From contig NZ_VFMN01000001.1 in the NCBI RefSeq assembly GCF_006715055.1, positions 3,968,001-4,032,000 of the forward strand: 64,000 nt of DNA. The letters are read 5' to 3'. Positions 28,326 to 35,648 of this stretch are shown here, in pieces. The stretch comes from Lapillicoccus jejuensis. Its GTDB lineage: Bacteria; Actinomycetota; Actinomycetes; Actinomycetales; Dermatophilaceae. Below the pieces are notes generated by a model. That model worked only from the letters and a program-made list of their open reading frames with translations. It had not been told where the DNA came from and ran no database searches. Both the position numbers and the translations under genes were made by a program. The first letter of the stretch is position 1; every line of letters begins with the position of its first letter.

Positions 28326-29018
28326 TCAGGCGGGCGGGACCGCGCAGACGTCGAGGTCGAACGGGAGCACCTCGGGGCTGATCGCGGCGGCGCGGGCGGC
28401 GTGCGCGGTCATTCGCCGCATGTAGTGCCGCCGGCACAGCACCTCGTACTCGACGCTCGCGCCGAGCGCGGCGGGCAGGGCCGGCAGCGGGTGGGTGTCG
28501 CCGACGACGACCTGCTCGCCCTGGACGACCATGGCGCCGCCGACGACGCGCGCGTTGTGGGTGGCGCGCTGGCCGCACCAGCACAGCGCCTCGACCTGGA
28601 GCACCTGGACCCGGTCGGCGAGCTCGATGAGCCGCTTGCTCCCGGGGAACAGCTCGGCGCGGAAGTCGGTCGTGATGCCGAAGGCGTAGACGTCGACGGA
28701 CATCTCGTCGACGAGCCGGGCCAGCTGCTCGACCTGCGCGGGCGTGTAGAACTGCGCCTCGTCGCAGATGAGGTAGTCGACGCGACCCCCGGCGCTGGCC
28801 CGACCGACCACGGCCTCCCAGAAGTCGACCCGGTCGTCGACCTCGCGGGCGGGGGTCGACAGCCCGAGCCGCGAGGACAGGACCGACTGCCCGGCCCGGT
28901 CCAGCCGGGTGAAGATCAGCCCGGCCCGGCCGCGCGCCGCGTGGTTGTGGTCCATCTGCAGGGCGAGGGTCGACTTGCCGCAGTCCATCGTCCCGGAGAA
29001 GAAGACGAGCTCGGCCAC
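28326..29018 (-). CDS. tdk: Thymidine kinase
   Basis: This 230-residue type II kinase has the P-loop SGTMDCGKST (residues 8-17), the DEAQF segment (about 95) and the zinc-binding lasso cysteines CWCGQRATHN (about 150) and CRRHYM (about 200). It phosphorylates thymidine with ATP in pyrimidine salvage. GTG at 29018 is used; TAGGGT lies six bases upstream, overlapping the stop of the preceding gene, so both an internal leaderless start and operon transcription are possible. It ends 60 bases from the convergent sepH. Confidence 0.95.
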   Translation of the reverse strand: MAELVFFSGTMDCGKSTLALQMDHNHAARGRAGLIFTRLDRAGQSVLSSRLGLSTPAREVDDRVDFWEAVVGRASAGGRVDYLICDEAQFYTPAQVEQLARLVDEMSVDVYAFGITTDFRAELFPGSKRLIELADRVQVLQVEALCWCGQRATHNARVVGGAMVVQGEQVVVGDTHPLPALPAALGASVEYEVLCRRHYMRRMTAHAARAAAISPEVLPFDLDVCAVPPA

Positions 29019-29027
29019 GCAGGGACC

Positions 29028-30224
29028 CTACGCGGTGCGCGGCGGGATCCGCACCAGGGGGATCGACCGCTCGTCGGCGGTCACCGACCCGTGCAGACCG
29101 AGCAGCGCGAGCACCTCGGGGCGGGTGCGGCGCGAGTGGACGACGGCGAAGCTCTCGCGCATGAGGACGACGACGTCGCCGACGCGGGGCAGCACGTCCT
29201 CGCGCACCGGCCCGAACCAGCCGGCGGCCACCGCCTCCTCGCGCGAGAGCACCCAGGCCCGCGGCGCGAGGCGCTCGCGCCAGGTGGCGAGGACGTCGCC
29301 GGCGGCGCCGGGCTCGGCGTACAGCTGCGGGCTGCGCGGCTCGCCGCCGAGGTGACGCACCCCGCGCGACAGCTCCTCGTCGTGGGCGAGGTCGAGCCGC
29401 AGCGCGTGCGGTGCGTCGACCATGCCGTGGTCGGCGGTGACATAGACGGCGGTGTCGGACGGGACCCGACGGGCCAGCTCGGCCAGCGCGCCGTCGACCG
29501 CCTCGAGCTCGTCGCCCCACTCCCACGAGCCGCAGCCGTGGACGTGGCCGACCTTGTCCAGGTCGCCCCAGTAGAGGTAGACCAGCGACCGCGACGAGGC
29601 GCGGACCGCGGTGAGCGCGGCCTCGACCCGCTCGGGCAGGTGCCGGGCGGCGACGAAGCGCCCGCCCCGCAGGGCGGCCTCGGTCAGACCCGAGCCGTCG
29701 AAGTACGCCGGCCCGATCCGGGTCACGCGCACGTCGTCGGCCTCGAGCCGCTGGAAGACGGTGGGCGCCGGCTGCCAGGTGCGCGGGTCCGGCCCGCCCT
29801 CCCAGGACAGCTCGTTGACGGTGCGGTCCTCACCGGGGACGAGGACCTCGTAGCCGACCAGGCCGTGCGCGCCGGGCGGCAGCCCCGTGCCGAAGCTGCC
29901 CATCGACGTCGCCGTCGTCGAGGGGTAGCCGGAGTCGAGGCGGACGGCGCCGGGCAGGTGCGAGCGCAGGAACGGCGCGTGACCGCCGCGGCGACGCAGC
30001 AGCTCCAGGCCCAGCCCGTCGACGAGGACGACGACGGCCCGGCGGGCGGGGACGAGCCCGAACGGGTCCGCGTCGCCGTACGACGTCGCGCCGAGGCTCG
30101 CCGCGACGGCCGGCAGCACGGACGCGAGGGTGCCGCCGGCGTAGTCCGGCGGGGGCGGGAGCGAGGACGCGGCGGTGGAGGGGTCGTCCGGGTCGCCGGC
30201 CGCCACGGGTTCGAGCGGCCTCAT
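29028..30224 (-). CDS. Alkaline phosphatase/nucleotide pyrophosphatase-like enzyme
   Basis: The 398-residue protein has the metal and nucleophile motifs of the phosphodiesterase/nucleotide pyrophosphatase branch: VVLVDGLG (about residue 65), the Thr of YPSTTATSMGSFGTG (about 100), DLDKVGHVHG (about 220) and TADHGMVD (about 260). No signal peptide is seen, so it is probably cytosolic. It lies in a run DUF5998-phosphatase-tdk on one strand (17- and 9-base gaps), which hints at nucleotide metabolism. ATG at 30224 is the first in-frame start after the DUF5998 stop. Substrate unknown. Confidence 0.85.
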   Translation of the reverse strand: MRPLEPVAAGDPDDPSTAASSLPPPPDYAGGTLASVLPAVAASLGATSYGDADPFGLVPARRAVVVLVDGLGLELLRRRGGHAPFLRSHLPGAVRLDSGYPSTTATSMGSFGTGLPPGAHGLVGYEVLVPGEDRTVNELSWEGGPDPRTWQPAPTVFQRLEADDVRVTRIGPAYFDGSGLTEAALRGGRFVAARHLPERVEAALTAVRASSRSLVYLYWGDLDKVGHVHGCGSWEWGDELEAVDGALAELARRVPSDTAVYVTADHGMVDAPHALRLDLAHDEELSRGVRHLGGEPRSPQLYAEPGAAGDVLATWRERLAPRAWVLSREEAVAAGWFGPVREDVLPRVGDVVVLMRESFAVVHSRRTRPEVLALLGLHGSVTADERSIPLVRIPPRTA

Positions 30225-30241
30225 GGGTGCGGGCGGCTCGC

Positions 30242-30859
30242 TCAGCGGGCGGCGGGCACCGGGCCGCCGATCGAGGAGGAGAGGACGCGGGCGAAGTCGA
30301 GCGCCTCGGCGAGCGCGGCGTCGCCCTCGGCGGCCGCGCTGATCCGCAGCGAGATGTCGTCGGAGGCGACGGTGCCCTCGAAGCCGTGGTCGGCGTCGCA
30401 CTCGGGGTCGCCGCAGGTCGCCGGGACCAGGTCGAGGCGGCTGACCGCGCCCCAGCCGATGGTGAGGGTCAGCTCGCGGCCGAGGCGGCCGGCCTCGTAC
30501 TCGTCGGGCGAGGCGACGACGTGGGTGAGCATGACGCCCCGGACGGCGTGCAGCGGCACGGTCTCGCTCGTCGCGGTGACGACGGCGCGGCCGGGCTCGT
30601 GCTCGTCGTGGTCGTCGGCGTGGGTGATGACGAGCGTCGAGCGGGTGACGACGAGGACGGTGAGGTGCCGGCGCACGGTCTCCTGGTCGAACGTGGTCTC
30701 CTGGTAGACCAGGTGGGCGACGACGTGCTCCGAGCCGAGCGCCGCCGCGACGACGTCGCCGACGAGGATCGGGTAGTAGCCGGCCTGGTCGATCGCCGTG
30801 GCGAGCCCCTCCGGGAGGGGGTGCTCGCGGGCGGCAGGAGGGGTGGGAGTCCGCGACAT
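30242..30859 (-). CDS. DUF5998 family protein
   Basis: The 205-residue product contains LPEGLATAIDQAGYYPILVGDVV near its start, LVYQETTFDQETVRRHLTVLVVTRS, and PATCGDPECDADHGFEG, all typical of the actinobacterial DUF5998 family; function unknown. The ATG at 30859 (MSRTPTPP) is preferred to the in-frame ATG at 30886 because CACAAT, a fair -10, lies six bases upstream of it and the extra residues are unlike the family. It heads the run with the phosphatase and tdk. Confidence 0.8.
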   Translation of the reverse strand: MSRTPTPPAAREHPLPEGLATAIDQAGYYPILVGDVVAAALGSEHVVAHLVYQETTFDQETVRRHLTVLVVTRSTLVITHADDHDEHEPGRAVVTATSETVPLHAVRGVMLTHVVASPDEYEAGRLGRELTLTIGWGAVSRLDLVPATCGDPECDADHGFEGTVASDDISLRISAAAEGDAALAEALDFARVLSSSIGGPVPAAR

Positions 30860-30933
30860 GCGGAGATTGTGGCACTGGTGCCGCATCGCCGCCGCACAGG
30901 CGCTGCGCGGGTCCCGCCCAGGGGTCGGCGGGC

Positions 30934-30939
30934 TACCCT
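30934..30939 (+). promoter_or_regulatory. -10 element of the glycosyltransferase gene
   Basis: TACCCT, six bases before the GTG at 30946; leaderless geometry. Confidence 0.5.
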
Positions 30940-30945
30940 CGGCGC

Positions 30946-31809
30946 GTGCCCCCTCGAGCGCCCGTGCGCCTGCTCGTCGTCGTTCCCGCGTGGAACGAGG
31001 AGGCCACGCTGCCCGGGGTGCTGGCCGAGCTGCGGGCCGCCCTCCCGCAGGCCGACGTCCTCGTCGTCGACGACGGCTCGACGGACGCGACGGCCGCGGT
31101 CGCCCGCTCCGCCGGGGTGCAGGTGGCGGTGCTCCCGGTCAACCTCGGGGTCGGCGCGGCGCTGCGGACGGGGTTCCGCCACGCCCGGCGGGCGTCGTAC
31201 GACGTCCTCGTGCAGGTCGACGCCGACGGCCAGCACGACCCGGCCCAGGTGCCGGTGCTGCTCACCGGGCTGACCGACGGCGCCGACCTCGTCGTCGGCG
31301 CGCGCGGCCGCGGCGACGACGCGAAGCCCGGTCACGGCCCCCGCCGGTGGGCGATGGCCGTGCTGTCCCTCGTCCTGTCCCGGGTGGCCGGCACCCGGCT
31401 GACCGACACGACGTCCGGGTTCCGGGCCTTCAACGCGCGGGCCATCGAGCTGTTCGCGCAGTCGTTCCCGGCGGAGTACCTCGGCGACACCGTCGAGGCG
31501 CTCGTCGTCGCGGCCCGCGGAGGGCTCGTCGTGCGGGAGGTGCCGGTGACGATGCGCGCCCGGCTCGGCGGCGAGGCGTCGACCGGACCGTGGCGCTCGA
31601 CCGTGTTCCTCACCCGGGCGCTCACGGCGCTGGGCTTCGCCCTGACCCGGCCCCGCACCCGGCCCAGCTCCCCCCCGCCGGACCTGCTCGACATCGTGCC
31701 CGCGGCGCCGCAGCCGCTCGAGACCGAGCCCCTCACAGCCGAGCCCCTCACGCCCGAGCCCCTCACGCCCGAGCCCCTCACGCCCGAGCCCCGGAAGGCG
31801 ACGCGATGA
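30946..31809 (+). CDS. Family 2 glycosyltransferase (polyprenol-phosphate mannosyltransferase-like)
   Basis: The 287-residue GT-A enzyme has VVVPAWNEEATLPGVL (residues 9-24), the VVDDGSTDAT motif (about 40), QVDADGQHDP with the metal-binding DxD (about 90) and TSGFRAFNARAIELF (about 155). It resembles dolichyl-phosphate-sugar synthases and would transfer a sugar to a polyprenyl phosphate. The C-terminal tail carries four copies of a 15-bp repeat (AEPLTPEPLTP). GTG at 30946 follows TACCCT by six bases. The last codons overlap the DUF2304 gene by four bases (ATGA); such pairs are common in surface-glycan loci. Confidence 0.85.
   Translation: MPPRAPVRLLVVVPAWNEEATLPGVLAELRAALPQADVLVVDDGSTDATAAVARSAGVQVAVLPVNLGVGAALRTGFRHARRASYDVLVQVDADGQHDPAQVPVLLTGLTDGADLVVGARGRGDDAKPGHGPRRWAMAVLSLVLSRVAGTRLTDTTSGFRAFNARAIELFAQSFPAEYLGDTVEALVVAARGGLVVREVPVTMRARLGGEASTGPWRSTVFLTRALTALGFALTRPRTRPSSPPPDLLDIVPAAPQPLETEPLTAEPLTPEPLTPEPLTPEPRKATR
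31726..31785. repeat. Four 15-bp tandem repeats in the glycosyltransferase tail
   Basis: GAGCCCCTCACGCCC (first copy GAGCCCCTCACAGCC) occurs four times and encodes EPLTP units. Confidence 0.85.
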
Positions 31810-32219
31810 GCCTGCACCACGTCAGCGGCTACCCCTTCGCCCTCGGGGTCTGCGTCGTCCTGCTCCTCGCGCTCGGGTGGCTGCTGCGCAGCCAGCGGCT
31901 GCGTGAGAAGTACGCCGTCGTGTGGGTGGTCCTCGTCCTCGGTCTCGTCGTGCTCGGGTTCGTCCCGCAGATCACGCTGTGGTTCGGGCACGTCACCGGG
32001 GTGACGACGCCGGTCAACCTCGTCTTCATCCTCGCGCTGCTGGCGCTGCTCGGCGTGTGCATCCAGCTGAGCCTGGCCGTGTCGCGCCTCGAGGAGACCG
32101 TGCGCACCGTCGCCGAGGAGGTCGCCCTGCTCCGGCTCGAGGTCGAGCAGCGCGACGCGATCCGGGAGGCCGAGCGGGACGCGCGCGACCGCGACCCGGG
32201 CCCGTCCGCGCTGCGCTGA
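31806..32219 (+). CDS. DUF2304 membrane protein
   Basis: The 137-residue protein has three hydrophobic segments (about 9-27, 37-55, 68-92) followed by a coiled-coil-like tail (SRLEETVRTVAEEVALLRLEVEQ). DUF2304 proteins are usually encoded beside polyprenol-phosphate glycosyltransferases, as here with a four-base overlap, and may anchor or help the enzyme at the membrane. No catalytic motif is visible. Confidence 0.9.
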   Translation: MSLHHVSGYPFALGVCVVLLLALGWLLRSQRLREKYAVVWVVLVLGLVVLGFVPQITLWFGHVTGVTTPVNLVFILALLALLGVCIQLSLAVSRLEETVRTVAEEVALLRLEVEQRDAIREAERDARDRDPGPSALR

Positions 32220-32223
32220 CCGG

Positions 32224-34923
32224 TCAGGTCATCGCCCGCCGCTCGCCGTCCTTGCGGGTCGCGGCCGGCCGCACGGTGATCTCGGCGTCGAGCACGTCGA
32301 CGCCGCCGGACCAGGCGTTGACCGGGTTGAGGTGCACCCGCGCGAGCTCGGGGTGGCGGTCGGCGAGGCAGGAGAGCCGGGCGACGAGGTCGGCGAGGGC
32401 GCCGCGGTTCACCGGTGCGGCGCCGCGGTGGCCCTCGAGCAGCGGCGCCGCGCGCACGCCGCTCAGCAGGTCGGACACGTCGACGTCGGTGAGCGGCGGG
32501 ATCCGGTGGGCGATGTCGCCGAGCAGCTCGGTGGGCGGCCCGGCGAGCGAGAAGGACACGACCGGCCCGAAGAGCGGGTCCTCCTGCGAGGTGAGCACGC
32601 AGATGACCCCGGGCAGCGCCATCTGCTGGACGACGATCCCCTCGGTGCCGAGGGTGCCGAGGGTGCCGAGACGCAGCCTCAGCGACTCGACGGCGCCGCG
32701 CACGGCCTCCGGCCCGTCGAGGTCGATCCGCACGCCCGTCGTCCCCGTCTGGTGGCGCAGCACGGGCGACAGCGTCTTGACCACGACCGGGTAGCCGAGC
32801 GCGTCGGCGGCGGCGACGGCCTCGTCGGCGGTGGCGGCGTGCCGCGCCGGCCACAGCCGCACGCCGTACGCCGCGAGGAGCTCGGTCGCCTCCTCGCGGG
32901 TGAGGTCGCGCCCGTCCGGCGCCTGCGCGAGGACGCGCTCGACGACGGCCTCGACGTCCTCGTCGTGCAGCCCGGGCGGGTGCACGAGCCGCCCCCGGTC
33001 GCGGCCGCGCCACTGCGCGTGGTTGGTCGCGGCGGCCAGCGCCCGCACGGCGTCCTCGGGCATCCCGTAGACCGGGACGGCACGCCGTACGGCGTCCTCC
33101 CCTGCCGCCTTCGCGGCCGCGGCGGCGGCGTACGACGACACGGCACCGGTCCCGACCCCCCGCAGCCCGAGGAACGTGGCGACGCAGGGCTTCTCGGAGC
33201 CGGCCGACGCCTGGTGGACGGCGTCGACGACGGTCGAGTCGACCGTGGCGAGGGGCGGGATGAAGCCGGTGACGACCGAGTCGACCGCGGGGTCGTCGAA
33301 GGCGGCGCGCAGCGCGGCGGTGTACGCCTCGGGGGCGGCCTCGGCGGGCAGCGAGACGGGACCGTGGGTGACCTCGAGCCCCCAGCTGAGCGCGGCCTGC
33401 GCCGACAGCGCGCCGAGCGCGTCGGAGTTGCCGACCACGGCGACCCGGCGACCGGCGGGCAGCGGCTGGTGCAGCAGCAGCTGGGCGACGTCGAAGAGCT
33501 GGTGGACGTTCTCGGTGCGGATGACGCCGGCCTGGCGCAGCATCGCGTCGAACGCCTCCGGCGGCACCTGGGTGGGCCGGGTGCGGTGGCCGGGCGGGGC
33601 GCCGTACGCCGAGACGCCGGAGGAGACGACGACGACCGGCTTGGCGCGCGAGAGCTGCCGGGCGATGCGGGAGAACTTGCGCGGGTTGCCCATCGACTCG
33701 AGGTAGAGACCGACGACGTCGGTGTCGTCGTCGTCGATCCAGTACTGCATGAGGTCGTTGCCCGAGACGTCGACGCGGTTGCCGGCCGAGGCGAAGGTCG
33801 AGACGCCGAGGCCGCGGCGCGAGGCGGACGCGAGGACGGCGATGCCGAGCGCGCCGCTCTGCGCGAACAGGCCGAGACGGCCGCGGCGCGGCACCTGGTT
33901 GGCCAGCGTCGCGTTGAGCAGCACGTCGGGGTGGGTGTTGATGAGGCCGAAGCTGTTGGGCCCGACGACCCGCATGCCGCTGGCCCGGGCGCGGCGGCGC
34001 AGCGCCTCCTGCCGCTCGACGCCCTCCGGCCCCGCCTCGGCGAACCCGGCCGACGCGACGAGCAGCGCGCGGACCCCCTTGCGGGCGCAGTCGTCGACGA
34101 CGTCGAGGACCTTCTCGGCGGGGACGACGACGACGGCGAGGTCGACCTCGTGCGGCACCGCCTCCAGGGTCGGGTAGGCGGTGACGCCGAGGATCTCGTC
34201 GGCCTCGGGGTGCACGGCGACGAGCGTGCCGGTGTACTCGCTGACGAGGATGTTGCGCAGGAAACGATGCCCGATGGCGTCGGGGCGGCGGCTCGCCCCG
34301 ACCACGGCGACCGAGCGCGGCGACAGCACCTGCCGCACGCTCATCGACTCCGCGCGGTGCTCGCGAGCCAGTCGCACGAGCACCGACCGCTCGGTCGGCG
34401 CGATGTCGAAGGACAGCGCGATGACGCCGTCCTCGTAGCGGTGCGTGACGTCGTACCCGGCCTCGCGGAAGACGTTGATCATCTTGCGGTTCTGCGGGAG
34501 GACCTCCGCGGTGAAGCGGTCGACGCCGACCTCCTGGCCGATCATGGCCAGGTGCTCGAGCAGGACCGAGCCGATGCCGCGGCCCTGGAAGTGGTCGCTG
34601 ATGTTGAAGGCGACCTCCGCCTGGTGCTCGTCGATCCGGTCGAAGCGGCCCACCCCGACGATGTCGTCGCGGACCGTGGCGATGAGGGCGACCCGGTCGC
34701 GGTGGTCGACGTGGGTGAAGCGGTGCACGTCGCGGTCGCTCAGCTCGCGCAGCGGCGCGAAGAAGCGCAGGTAGATCGACTCGGGCGACTGGCGGCGGTG
34801 GAACTCGCGCAGCGCCTCGGCGTCGTCGGGGGTGATCGGGCGCACGTGCGCGACGGACCCGTCGCGCAGCACGACGTCGGCCTCCCAGCCGACGGGGTAC
34901 GTCGTGCCGGGCTCGGTGGGCAT
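32224..34923 (-). CDS. Fused GNAT acetyltransferase / ADP-forming acyl-CoA synthetase-like protein
   Basis: The 899-residue protein has an N-terminal GNAT domain (about 15-180; FQGRGIGSVLLEHLA acetyl-CoA-binding loop), a CoA-binding domain (about 195-300; VAVVGASRRPDAIGHR), a succinyl-CoA-ligase-like region (about 300-620) and an ATP-grasp domain (about 670-890; VVVKTLSPVLRHQTGTTGV). This matches Pat-type lysine acetyltransferases in which an often inactive synthetase part senses metabolites. Targets probably include acyl-CoA synthetases. A 9-bp triplet repeat (GTLGTLGT) lies near residue 750. ATG at 34923 has no good ribosome site; GACGAT six bases upstream is a weak leaderless -10. Confidence 0.88.
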   Translation of the reverse strand: MPTEPGTTYPVGWEADVVLRDGSVAHVRPITPDDAEALREFHRRQSPESIYLRFFAPLRELSDRDVHRFTHVDHRDRVALIATVRDDIVGVGRFDRIDEHQAEVAFNISDHFQGRGIGSVLLEHLAMIGQEVGVDRFTAEVLPQNRKMINVFREAGYDVTHRYEDGVIALSFDIAPTERSVLVRLAREHRAESMSVRQVLSPRSVAVVGASRRPDAIGHRFLRNILVSEYTGTLVAVHPEADEILGVTAYPTLEAVPHEVDLAVVVVPAEKVLDVVDDCARKGVRALLVASAGFAEAGPEGVERQEALRRRARASGMRVVGPNSFGLINTHPDVLLNATLANQVPRRGRLGLFAQSGALGIAVLASASRRGLGVSTFASAGNRVDVSGNDLMQYWIDDDDTDVVGLYLESMGNPRKFSRIARQLSRAKPVVVVSSGVSAYGAPPGHRTRPTQVPPEAFDAMLRQAGVIRTENVHQLFDVAQLLLHQPLPAGRRVAVVGNSDALGALSAQAALSWGLEVTHGPVSLPAEAAPEAYTAALRAAFDDPAVDSVVTGFIPPLATVDSTVVDAVHQASAGSEKPCVATFLGLRGVGTGAVSSYAAAAAAKAAGEDAVRRAVPVYGMPEDAVRALAAATNHAQWRGRDRGRLVHPPGLHDEDVEAVVERVLAQAPDGRDLTREEATELLAAYGVRLWPARHAATADEAVAAADALGYPVVVKTLSPVLRHQTGTTGVRIDLDGPEAVRGAVESLRLRLGTLGTLGTEGIVVQQMALPGVICVLTSQEDPLFGPVVSFSLAGPPTELLGDIAHRIPPLTDVDVSDLLSGVRAAPLLEGHRGAAPVNRGALADLVARLSCLADRHPELARVHLNPVNAWSGGVDVLDAEITVRPAATRKDGERRAMT

Positions 34924-34989
34924 GCCGTCATCGTCCCACGGCCCGGCGGCGGCGTACCGGCGCCGGGCCCGGCGTGCCAGCATCACGGC

Positions 34990-35598
34990 ATGGAGCTCGC
35001 CGAGGTCGTCCGCCGCCGCCGCATGGTCCGCCGCTACGACCCGGACCGGCCGGTGCCGACCGACGTCCTCGACGCCTGCTTCGACGCGGCCGTCCGCGCC
35101 CCCAGCGCCGGCTTCAGCCAGGGCTGGGACTTCGTCCTGCTCACCTCGCCCGAGGAGCGCCGGGCGTTCTGGGAGGCCGCGAGCGAGGACCCGGACGACC
35201 CGGACGCGTGGCTGGCCGGGATGATGCAGGCGCCCGCGCTCGTGCTGTGCTGCTCGCACAAGGACGCCTACCTCGACCGGTACGCCGCCCCCGACAAGGG
35301 CTGGAGCGACCGCGACGAGGCCCGCTGGCCGGTGCCGTACTGGGACGTCGACACGGGCATGGCCTCGCTGCTCATCCTCCTCACCGCCGTCGACCACGGC
35401 CTCGGCGGGCTGTTCTTCGGCGTCGCCCCCGAGATGCACGACGACGTCCACGAGACGTTCGCCATCCCCCGGACCCGGACCATCGTCGGGGTGGTCGCGC
35501 TGGGTTACGAGGCGCCCGGGCCGCGCAGCCCGTCGCTCAAGCGGGGGCGTCGTCCCCCCGCCGAGGTCGTGCACCGGGGGCGCTTCGGCGACCACTGA
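34990..35598 (+). CDS. Nitroreductase-family flavoprotein
   Basis: The 202-residue protein has VRRRRMVRRYDPDRPVP (residues 7-23) and APSAGFSQGWDFVLL (about 37-51), the FMN-binding signatures of the nitroreductase family, followed by the VDTGMASLLILLTAVDHGLGG helix region (about 118) typical of the fold. These FMN enzymes reduce nitro groups, quinones or enones with NAD(P)H; the physiological substrate cannot be told. ATG at 34990 lies six bases after CAGCAT, a weak -10. It precedes the topoisomerase gene by 50 bases and is divergent from the acetyltransferase. Confidence 0.85.
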   Translation: MELAEVVRRRRMVRRYDPDRPVPTDVLDACFDAAVRAPSAGFSQGWDFVLLTSPEERRAFWEAASEDPDDPDAWLAGMMQAPALVLCCSHKDAYLDRYAAPDKGWSDRDEARWPVPYWDVDTGMASLLILLTAVDHGLGGLFFGVAPEMHDDVHETFAIPRTRTIVGVVALGYEAPGPRSPSLKRGRRPPAEVVHRGRFGDH

Positions 35599-35648
35599 GG
35601 CGGCGTGGCGGGTGCGACGCCCCGTCGGGGCTACGGGAGACTGGCCCC

